Below are positions 13,682 through 18,926 of a stretch of 18,926 nt of DNA, one piece after another. A program made the position numbers and the translations under genes. The stretch comes from Patescibacteria group bacterium (lineage in GTDB: Bacteria; Patescibacteriota; Minisyncoccia; Minisyncoccales; DG-74-1): positions 1-18,926 of the forward strand of contig JASEJL010000012.1 in the NCBI GenBank assembly GCA_030016465.1, read 5' to 3'. Position 1 is the stretch's first letter, and the number at the start of each line of letters is the position of its first letter. The notes under the pieces were generated by a model. It saw only the letters and a program-made list of their open reading frames with translations, was not told the DNA's origin and ran no database searches.

Positions 13682-14119
13682 ATGCCAATAATTCCGTGGA
13701 GACCATTTTGGGATATTGAGAGATTTTTCGAGGAAGAGTGGCCGGAATGGCCGGAGTTTAGATTTCCCAGCGTGCCGATGATTAGAACTCCTAGAATGGA
13801 TATTTATGAGACCAATGGCGAGGTAGTGGCTGAAGTTGAACTGCCTGGCGTTGAGCCAAAAAACATTGAGGTTGAGGTGAAAGACAATGTTTTGAAAGTT
13901 GAGGCAAAAGCAAAAGAGGTGAAAGAAATAAAAGAAAAGGGATATTACCGAAAAGAAATGGGAGCGAGATATTTTAAGAGGGCAGTCAGCTTGCCAACTG
14001 AGGTAATTGGGGAAAAAGCAGAAGCCGAATATACTGATGGGATCTTGAAAATCACCATTCCCAAAACCAAACCCAAAAAGGTTGAAGAAAAGAAAATTAA
14101 AATAAAGGTTACGAAGTAA
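13682..14119 (+). CDS. hsp20: Small heat-shock protein, Hsp20/alpha-crystallin family
   Basis: A 145-residue ATP-independent holdase that keeps unfolding proteins soluble. An aromatic N-terminus (PWRPFWDIERFFEEEWPEW) leads into the alpha-crystallin domain (about 36-128) with MDIYETNGEVVAEVELPGV, RYFKRAVSLP and the signature YTDGILKITIPK (117-128). The C-terminal extension has IKI (139-141), matching the IxI motif that mediates oligomer contacts. ATG 13682 is preferred over GTG 13655 and ATG 13676 because GAGGG stands 6 nt upstream; the upstream bases form leader structure. No CIRCE is seen here. Confidence 0.93.
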   Translation: MPIIPWRPFWDIERFFEEEWPEWPEFRFPSVPMIRTPRMDIYETNGEVVAEVELPGVEPKNIEVEVKDNVLKVEAKAKEVKEIKEKGYYRKEMGARYFKRAVSLPTEVIGEKAEAEYTDGILKITIPKTKPKKVEEKKIKIKVTK

Positions 14120-14125
14120 CCCGAA

Positions 14126-14273
14126 ACCCCGCATAAATTTTGCTATTTCATTCTAAAATCTATTAGAATTAATAATAGAGCGCCTAAGAGTTAGGCGGCA
14201 CGCGGGTCTCGAAGGGACCTTTCCGAAAGAGAGCGTGTCGCCAAGGAGAAATCTTGCAAAATTTGTGCGGGGT
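14126..14273 (+). ncRNA. Candidate structured RNA / dnaK leader element
   Basis: Between hsp20 and dnaK. A closing helix of 18 pairs (14126-14143 with 14256-14273, one G-U) extends after a small internal loop by 5 pairs (14145-14149 / 14248-14252). Inside are a 7-bp hairpin (14150-14156 / 14163-14169), a 7-bp hairpin CGCCTAA-GAG-TTAGGCG (14181-14197) and a 10-bp stem (14194-14203 / 14233-14242) that shares GGCG with it, so the last two exclude each other. Within the 10-bp stem 14205-14219 forms a GAA-loop hairpin. The 3' arm ends directly before the putative SD AAAGG (14274-14278) of dnaK. It matches no RNA family I can name; SRP, tmRNA and RNase P signatures are absent. Confidence 0.6.
14140..14169 (+). 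promoter_or_regulatory. Possible dnaK promoter overlapping a palindrome
   Basis: TTGCTA (14140-14145), 18 bp, TAGAAT (14164-14169). The -10 forms the right arm of the palindrome ATTCTAA-N6-TTAGAAT (14150-14169), which could be a DNA operator. A transcript from here would lack the left arm of the large closing helix, so only read-through RNA from hsp20 could fold completely. Confidence 0.35.
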
Positions 14274-14290
14274 AAAGGTTAAATAAAACT

Positions 14291-16189
14291 ATGGCTAAGA
14301 TTTTAGGTATCGATTTAGGCACATCTATTTCCAAGATGGTTACTATTTTGCATGGAGAGCCAAAGTGTTTGGAATCAAGAGAGGGTTCGATTTTAATACC
14401 CTCGGTGGTGGCAGTGGCAAAAAATGGCGAAAGATTGGTTGGGATTTTGGCTCAGCGCCAGGCCATTACCAATCCCAAAAATACCATTTTCGCTGTCAAG
14501 AGATTTATTGGCCGAAGATTTTCTGACCCAGAAGTCCAGAAAGAGTTAAAAAGATTACCTTATGAGACCAGAGAAAGGTCAGATGGCGGAGTGGAAATAA
14601 AAATGGGCGATAGGTGGTATACACCTATTGAAATTTCCTCAATGATTTTACAAAAATTAAAATTGGATGCCGAAGAAAAATTGGGAGAAGAAGTAAATTC
14701 CGCGGTTATTACCTGTCCGGCCAATTTCGATGACAGTCAGAGAAAGGCAACCAAAACCGCTGGTGAGGTGGCCGGATTTAAGGTTCTGCGAGTTATTAAT
14801 GAGCCAACCGCTGCTGCCTTGGCCTATGGTTTGGGAAAAAAGAAAGCCGAAAAAGTGGTAGTTTATGATTTTGGTGGTGGAACTTTTGATGTGACGGTTT
14901 TGGAGGTTTCTCCGGAAACCGTAGAAGTCAAAGCCACAGGCGGCGAGCCTCATCTGGGCGGAGAAGATTTTGACCAAAGGATTATGAACTGGGTGATTGA
15001 TGAATTTAAAAAAGAACAAGGAATTAGCTTAGCCAAAGACCCTCTTGCTTTACAGAGGATAAAAGAGGCGTCAGAAAGGGCAAAAATTGAATTGTCTTCC
15101 ACTTTGGAAACTGAAATTAATCTTCCTTTTATCACTTCCGATGCTTCAGGTCCCAAACATCTTTTATACAAATTATCTCGGTCCCAATTTGAAAATATGA
15201 CCAGAGACTTGATTGAGCGGTCAATTGAGAGGACTAAAAAGACTTTAGAAGAAGCAAAACTGACTGAAAAAGATATTGATGAAGTTGTTTTGGTTGGCGG
15301 AACGACTTTGATTCCGGCAGTCAGAAGACAAGTTAAAGATTTTTTTGGCAAGGAGCCGAATAAGACAATTAATCCAGAAGAAGTGGTGGCCATGGGAGCA
15401 GCAATTCAAGCTGAGATTCTAAAAGCAAAGGAAGAAGGCAGGGCGCCAGAAGGCGAAATAAAAAGTGTTTTATTGTTGGATGTTTTACCTCTTTCTCTAG
15501 GAATTGAGACCTTAGGCGGAATAAATACCAATATGATTCCCAAAAATACCACCATTCCCACGGCAAAGACTCAGATTTTCTCTACGGCTGCTGACAATCA
15601 GTCCTCAGTGGAAATCAATGTTTTACAGGGAGAGCGGCCAATGGCAGCTGATAATCGTTCAATCGGCAGATTTATTTTAGACGGAATCCCGCCAGCTCCC
15701 AGAGGTATTCCCCAAATTGAAGTAACTTTTGATATTGATGCCAATGGTATTTTAACTGTTACTGCCAAAGACAAAGCTACCCAAAAGAGCCAATCAATTA
15801 AAATTGAAGGTTCAATTAGTCTTTCCAAAGAGGAAATAGAAAAAATGAAAAGAGAAGCCGAATTATATGCGAAAGAAGATAAGAGAAAGCAAGAATTAAC
15901 TGAAGCCAGGAATTTGGCTGACAACCTGATTTATACTACTGAAAAAACTTTGCGAGAAGTTGGAGATAAAATTTCTGCTGAAACAAAAAAAGAAATTGAA
16001 GGGAAAGTTGAGGAATTGAAAAAAGTCAAAGATGGTGATAATATAGATGATATAAAACAAAAAACTTCCGAATTATCTCAGGTAATTCAGAAAGTGGGAG
16101 CCGAGATGTATAAAGCTGCCAGCGAAAAGAAACCAGGAGAGGAAGAAGGGCCAAAAGCTGAAGAAGGTGAGTATAAAGAGAAACAGTGA
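14291..16189 (+). CDS. dnaK: Chaperone protein DnaK (Hsp70)
   Basis: A 632-residue Hsp70. The nucleotide-binding domain has GIDLGTSIS (6-14), K70 in VKRFIGRRF, E171 in NEPTAAALAYG and DFGGGTFD (193-200). The substrate-binding domain begins after LLLDVLPLSLGIETLGG and includes NQSSVEINVLQGER and PRGIPQIEVTFDIDANGIL. The helical lid and a charged tail complete a normal-length protein. Phosphate loop 1 reads TSISK where most DnaK proteins have TTNSC. ATG 14291 follows a weak SD (AAAGG, 12 nt upstream). It works with DnaJ and GrpE, encoded on either side. No CIRCE precedes it. Confidence 0.96.
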   Translation: MAKILGIDLGTSISKMVTILHGEPKCLESREGSILIPSVVAVAKNGERLVGILAQRQAITNPKNTIFAVKRFIGRRFSDPEVQKELKRLPYETRERSDGGVEIKMGDRWYTPIEISSMILQKLKLDAEEKLGEEVNSAVITCPANFDDSQRKATKTAGEVAGFKVLRVINEPTAAALAYGLGKKKAEKVVVYDFGGGTFDVTVLEVSPETVEVKATGGEPHLGGEDFDQRIMNWVIDEFKKEQGISLAKDPLALQRIKEASERAKIELSSTLETEINLPFITSDASGPKHLLYKLSRSQFENMTRDLIERSIERTKKTLEEAKLTEKDIDEVVLVGGTTLIPAVRRQVKDFFGKEPNKTINPEEVVAMGAAIQAEILKAKEEGRAPEGEIKSVLLLDVLPLSLGIETLGGINTNMIPKNTTIPTAKTQIFSTAADNQSSVEINVLQGERPMAADNRSIGRFILDGIPPAPRGIPQIEVTFDIDANGILTVTAKDKATQKSQSIKIEGSISLSKEEIEKMKREAELYAKEDKRKQELTEARNLADNLIYTTEKTLREVGDKISAETKKEIEGKVEELKKVKDGDNIDDIKQKTSELSQVIQKVGAEMYKAASEKKPGEEEGPKAEEGEYKEKQ

Positions 16190-16254
16190 AACTGCATTAC
16201 CTCGCTTAAAAGTTATTCGTATATTGGTAATAAATTTATATTTCGCAGCCTTTT

Positions 16255-16578
16255 ATGGCACAAATTGCCCAAGAGAAAATTGAGAGGGTGAGTCGAGCGA
16301 TTGCTAATGAAATCAGACCCCAAAAAATCATTCTTTTTGGTTCTTTTGTCTGGGGAAAAGTGACTAAAGATTCGGATTTTGATTTATTGATTATAAAGAA
16401 AACGAAGAAAGATAAACATAAAATCCAAATTTCATTAGGTCGAATTTTATTCGGCAAAGGTATACCAGTTGACACCCTAATTTATACCCCAGAGGAAATT
16501 CGGAAAAGGCTAAAATTGGGAGATTTTTTTATTCGCAATATTATTGAAAAAGGAAAAATTCTTTATGAAAAAAAATAA
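16255..16578 (+). CDS. MNT-type minimal nucleotidyltransferase (MntA-like antitoxin candidate)
   Basis: A 107-residue protein of the DNA polymerase beta superfamily. The signature GSFVWGKVTKDSDFDLLI (29-46) holds GS (29-30), D41 and D43; the third acidic residue is D73 in PVDTLIYT. The catalytic set is complete, so it may transfer AMP to its partner. The gene overlaps the HEPN gene by 14 bp, the standard order of MNT-HEPN toxin-antitoxin pairs. It lies between dnaK and dnaJ, an unusual place. A 65-bp gap separates it from dnaK; no SD or clear promoter. Confidence 0.85.
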   Translation: MAQIAQEKIERVSRAIANEIRPQKIILFGSFVWGKVTKDSDFDLLIIKKTKKDKHKIQISLGRILFGKGIPVDTLIYTPEEIRKRLKLGDFFIRNIIEKGKILYEKK

Positions 16579-16969
16579 ACTCTATCTCGAGTGGTTATTA
16601 AAAGCTCAAGAGGATGAAAAATCGGTTCAAATTTTATTACAAGAAAAAGGACCACCAAATACAATCTGTTTTCATGCTCACCAAATTGCAGAGAAATGTT
16701 TAAAGGGATTTTTAATTTATCATAATAAAGAATTTCCCAAAATTCATCATTTAGACCTTCTTTTAGAAATGTGCTTAAAAGTGGATAAAGAATTTTCAAA
16801 AATTAAAGAAGAAATTTTCTATCTAAGACCATTTTATTTTGAAACCCGTTATCCCGGCGAATATCCTCAATATAATGAAAAACAGGCTCGACAATCTTTT
16901 GAAAAAGCAGTAAAAATTAAAGAATTTATAATAAATAAAATATCTGCGAAACAAAGTGAGCGCATATAA
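16565..16969 (+). CDS. HEPN-domain protein (partner of MNT)
   Basis: A 134-residue all-helical HEPN protein. Hallmarks are the N-terminal LEWLLKAQEDEKSVQILL (8-25), CFHAHQIAEKCLKGFL (35-50) and the C-terminal RYPGEYPQY (95-103), all typical of the Pfam HEPN group that pairs with MNT proteins. An R-x4-6-H motif of RNase-active HEPN toxins is not present (all His residues precede the Arg candidates), so RNase activity is doubtful. Start ATG 16565 gives an overlap of 14 bp with the MNT gene; the frame could begin at TTG or ATG upstream but family alignment supports 16565. dnaJ begins 5 bp after its stop. Confidence 0.82.
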   Translation: MKKNKLYLEWLLKAQEDEKSVQILLQEKGPPNTICFHAHQIAEKCLKGFLIYHNKEFPKIHHLDLLLEMCLKVDKEFSKIKEEIFYLRPFYFETRYPGEYPQYNEKQARQSFEKAVKIKEFIINKISAKQSERI

Positions 16970-16974
16970 TTAAT

Positions 16975-18075
16975 ATGGCAAAAGACTACTATCAAATTTT
17001 AGGCGTTAAGAGAGATGCTTCTCCTGAAGAGATTAAAAAGGCCTATTATAAGTTGGCTCATAAATATCATCCAGACAAAGAAGGTGGCGACGAGAAGAAA
17101 TTCAAAGAGATAAACGAGGCCTATCAAGTTCTTTCTGATAAAGAAAAAAGAGCTCAGTATGACAGATTTGGTAGAGTATTTGAAGGCGGCCCAGGAGCTG
17201 CTGAACCAGGGTTTGATTTTCAATGGGCCTGGGGAAGACCTGGAATGGATTTTGAGTCCATCTTTGGCGGAGATTTTGGGGACTTGGGAGAAATGATGGA
17301 AGAAATGTTTAACTTTGGAACGTTGCGAAGAAGAAAAGATTTAAAAAAAGGAAAAAATATTGAAATTGATATTGAAATTCCTTTAGCAGAGTGTCTAAAA
17401 GGAAGAGAAAAAGTAGTTACTCTTTACAAGTATATTATCTGTTCTCGTTGTCAGGGAACCGGAGCAGAACCTGGCACCAAAATTAGTGAATGTTTTTCTT
17501 GTCGGGGCACAGGTGAAGTCCAGCAGATTAAAAAGACCTTTTTTGGCTCCTTTACTCAATATACAATTTGCCCGGAATGCGGTGGTGAGGGTGCTCATCC
17601 GGAGAAACCCTGTAATGTTTGCCGGGCCGAAGGCAGAGTAAAGGGTCAAGAGGATATTAAAATCTGGATACCAGCCGGAGTTGATACCAACCAGGTGATA
17701 AAAATTGAAGGTAAAGGCGAGGCTGGAAAGCGAGGCGGAAAACCAGGCGATTTATATGTGAGGATTTTTGTCAAAAAACACCCGATTTTTCAAAGAAAAG
17801 GAGACGATTTATATATCTCAGTTCCCATTTCTTTTTCCCAGGCGGCTTTGGGTGATGAGATAGAAATTCCTACTCTTGAAGGAGCTAAACTTCTTTTGAA
17901 AGTTCCTGCTGGCACCGAATCAGGAAAAATTTTAAGAATTTCTGGCAAAGGCATTCCTCATTTTTCCGGTTATGGCCGAGGAAATTTATATGTTGAGTTG
18001 ATTGTCAAAACTCCAAAAAGATTGACAAAGAGACAGAAAGAATTATTAGAAAAATTAAAAGAAGAAGGAGTGTAG
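16975..18075 (+). CDS. dnaJ: Chaperone protein DnaJ
   Basis: A 366-residue type I Hsp40 that stimulates DnaK ATPase and presents substrates. J domain 1-70 with HPD at 32-34, a Gly/Phe-rich segment (about 68-115), then a zinc-binding domain with four repeats CSRCQGTG, CFSCRGTG, CPECGGEG and CNVCRAEG (the last lacks the canonical glycine pattern), and the two C-terminal beta domains ending KELLEKLKEEGV. Length is normal. It starts 5 bp after the HEPN gene; a TATAAT at 16965-16970 is too close to ATG for a usual leader and has no good -35. tRNA-Lys follows after 7 bp. Confidence 0.96.
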   Translation: MAKDYYQILGVKRDASPEEIKKAYYKLAHKYHPDKEGGDEKKFKEINEAYQVLSDKEKRAQYDRFGRVFEGGPGAAEPGFDFQWAWGRPGMDFESIFGGDFGDLGEMMEEMFNFGTLRRRKDLKKGKNIEIDIEIPLAECLKGREKVVTLYKYIICSRCQGTGAEPGTKISECFSCRGTGEVQQIKKTFFGSFTQYTICPECGGEGAHPEKPCNVCRAEGRVKGQEDIKIWIPAGVDTNQVIKIEGKGEAGKRGGKPGDLYVRIFVKKHPIFQRKGDDLYISVPISFSQAALGDEIEIPTLEGAKLLLKVPAGTESGKILRISGKGIPHFSGYGRGNLYVELIVKTPKRLTKRQKELLEKLKEEGV

Positions 18076-18082
18076 AATTAGG

Positions 18083-18155
18083 GCCTCCGTAACTCAATTG
18101 GTAGAGTAGTTGGCTTTTAACCAAAAAGTTGGAGGTTCGAGTCCTCCCGGAGGCA
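18083..18155 (+). tRNA. tRNA-Lys (anticodon TTT)
   Basis: Complete 73-nt cloverleaf: acceptor GCCTCCG / CGGAGGC (7 pairs), D stem ACTC/GAGT, anticodon loop CTTTTAA with TTT at positions 34-36, anticodon stem with four pairs plus a G-A mismatch, 5-nt variable loop, T stem GGAGG/CCTCC with TTCGAGT loop, discriminator A. CCA is not encoded. It starts 7 bp after the dnaJ stop and is probably cotranscribed. Confidence 0.96.
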
Positions 18156-18168
18156 CACTTTAGAATTA

Positions 18169-18215
18169 GTCAAGATTTCCGCCGAGCCGCGAAGCGGCTG
18201 GGCGGAATAATTGAC
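18169..18215. repeat. Large GC-rich hairpin downstream of tRNA-Lys
   Basis: Arms 18177-18190 and 18194-18207 form 13 pairs with one G-G mismatch around a GAA loop; GTCAA (18169-18173) and TTGAC (18211-18215) can close it further. No T-run follows on the + strand, so it may be a processing or stability element rather than a simple terminator. Confidence 0.65.
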
Positions 18216-18289
18216 AAATCTCGTCTAGCATAATATTCTTAAATTAGCTGGAACTTATTTTGAAAAGAATTCCTGATTTTTCCTACGTG

Positions 18290-18302
18290 GCGGCTTCGCC
18301 GC
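18290..18302. repeat. Short GC-rich hairpin
   Basis: GCGGC-TTC-GCCGC, 5 pairs. On the - strand its core is GCGAAGC, the same very stable mini-hairpin core as in 18189-18195. It lies in the 198-bp gap between tRNA-Lys and the NYN gene, in which I see no other gene. Confidence 0.5.
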
Positions 18303-18353
18303 ATTCTTTCCAAACTGCCAAAGAACCTGAAAAACACCTGCTTCGTTAAAATT

Positions 18354-18749
18354 GTGAAGAGAGAATGTGGTGAAGATGTTAAATGTTTTGTTTATAGTGG
18401 AGTAGATGAGGATAACACAAAACAAAAGAAATTCTTGGACTTACTTGATATAGTGGGTTATATCGTAAGAACGAAGTCAGTGAAGAAAATTAAAACAAAA
18501 GATGGTAATATAAAATGGAAGAGCAGTTTAGACATTGAAATGGCTTTAGAGATGACCGAATTAGTAAACAAATTTAATACAGCAATTTTGTTTTCTGGCG
18601 ATAGTGATTTTGCAATTGTGTTAGATAAATTAAAATCTAAAGGCAAAAGAGTAATTGTAATTTCAACCAGAGGAAGAATAGCCAAAGAACTTTTAGATAG
18701 AGCAAAATTTATTGATTTAAGAAGATTAAAAAGTGAAATTTCGCAATAA
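18354..18749 (+). CDS. NYN-domain (LabA/DUF88-like) protein, N-terminally truncated
   Basis: 131 residues matching the C-terminal three quarters of a NYN (PIN-like) ribonuclease domain: VKCFVYSGVDEDNTKQKKFLDLL, the middle acidic residue in SSLDIEMALEM, and FNTAILFSGDSDFAIVLDKLKSKGKRVIVISTRG with the GDSD acidic motif. The usual first strand with xIDGxN, which carries an essential Asp, is absent. Upstream the frame is closed by TGA at 18261 and offers no ATG, GTG or TTG before GTG 18354, so the gene is probably a 5'-deleted remnant or a recent truncation. No SD. It lies behind tRNA-Lys and GC-rich hairpins. Confidence 0.72.
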   Translation: MKRECGEDVKCFVYSGVDEDNTKQKKFLDLLDIVGYIVRTKSVKKIKTKDGNIKWKSSLDIEMALEMTELVNKFNTAILFSGDSDFAIVLDKLKSKGKRVIVISTRGRIAKELLDRAKFIDLRRLKSEISQ

Positions 18750-18780
18750 AAAATCTGGAGCTACCCAAAGGTACTCCAGA
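18748..18780 (-). terminator. Intrinsic terminator (- strand)
   Basis: Read on the - strand: hairpin TCTGGAGTACC (18780-18770), loop TTTG, GGTA-G-CTCCAGA (18765-18754, one bulged base, 11 pairs), followed by TTTTTT (18753-18748). On the + strand it stands just after the NYN stop codon but without a clear U-tract. Confidence 0.7.
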
Positions 18781-18797
18781 GTGTTATCTCAATTATA

Positions 18798-18825
18798 ATT
18801 ATAGCAAATCAAATATGATTGTCAA
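18798..18825 (-). promoter_or_regulatory. Consensus promoter on the - strand
   Basis: TTGACA (18825-18820), 16 bp, TATAAT (18803-18798), with TGC before the -10 (extended -10). Start of transcription is expected near 18791, only about 11 nt before the terminator hairpin. The remaining bases to the window end hold small palindromes but no gene that I can see. Confidence 0.7.
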
Positions 18826-18926
18826 GAATTTTTTGAGTAACAGATCACTCATTTGAAGTAATGTAGTTACTTAAATCCTGCGTGAAAATGACGATTTTTG
18901 ACTCATCTTGACCATTCGTATGCCAA

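Noticed and set aside
13547..14134. 195-residue frame on the - strand across hsp20
   Set aside because: Shadow of the hsp20 coding strand; no domain, SD or promoter, and Phe/Cys-rich composition typical of antisense frames.
14126..14273. Known RNA families (SRP RNA, tmRNA, RNase P RNA) in the dnaK leader
   Set aside because: Their conserved sequence blocks are absent; only a loose 6S-like outline remains.
14936..14970. Loss of the catalytic Thr of DnaK (Pro in GGEPHLGGEDFD)
   Set aside because: The catalytic/autophosphorylated Thr is the one in DFGGGTFD, which is intact (residue 198); the Pro is at a different site.
14657..15924. Several - strand frames inside dnaK
   Set aside because: Antisense shadows of a strongly conserved gene, with no start signals.
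18083..18353. tRNA-Lys as integration site of a mobile island
   Set aside because: No repeat of the tRNA 3' end and no integrase seen downstream within the window.

Overview
The window looks like a piece of chromosome from an AT-rich bacterium with a reduced genome, most likely a member of the Candidate Phyla Radiation (Patescibacteria, Parcubacteria-like). This is an inference. It rests on the low GC content, an HrcA of only about 234 residues, GT-C membrane glycosyltransferases, a FemA/X-type protein, a stand-alone PaaX/Cas2-like regulator, and the near absence of Shine-Dalgarno (SD) sequences, with several promoters placed so close to ATG that the mRNAs should be leaderless. No rRNA or marker-gene comparison was possible.

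Left part (1-5048, mostly + strand): cell-wall and surface genes. There is the 3' part of a murF-like Mur ligase, a small two-helix membrane protein on the - strand with the best SD in the window, a DegT/DnrJ/EryC1/StrS aminotransferase, a PaaX-like winged-helix protein with a Cas2-like C-terminus, a FemA/X-type peptidoglycan aminoacyltransferase and ftsQ/divIB. The PaaX/Cas2-like gene is bounded by perfect 18-bp inverted repeats. Each repeat carries ACGGCCGT exactly 11 bp upstream of a -10 box, so the protein may control itself and the FemX gene.

Middle (5045-9792, - strand): two overlapping GT39/PMT-like integral membrane glycosyltransferases, a 412-bp gene-poor stretch with several palindromes, and a CorA-type Mg2+/Co2+ transporter.

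Right part (9958-18155, + strand): a heat-shock locus. A variant CIRCE operator overlaps a strong promoter in front of a leaderless hrcA. Then come grpE, an HSP90/MORC-like GHKL ATPase, a zinc-finger protein with a pRiA4b ORF-3-like domain, hsp20, dnaK, a MNT-HEPN pair, dnaJ and tRNA-Lys(TTT). The hsp20 and dnaK leaders have no CIRCE but do have elaborate predicted RNA structure. The hsp20 stem reaches the ribosome-binding site, and the region before dnaK is closed by an 18-bp helix around several competing hairpins. Control may therefore be split between repressor (hrcA promoter) and RNA structure (hsp20, dnaK).

Right end (18156-18926): GC-rich hairpins, a NYN-domain gene lacking its N-terminal catalytic part, and on the - strand a consensus promoter only about 20 bp ahead of a strong intrinsic terminator, which would give an RNA of about 45 nt.

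The most notable candidates are the GHKL ATPase built into the chaperone operon, the dnaK and hsp20 leader structures, and the ACGGCCGT inverted-repeat promoter pair.
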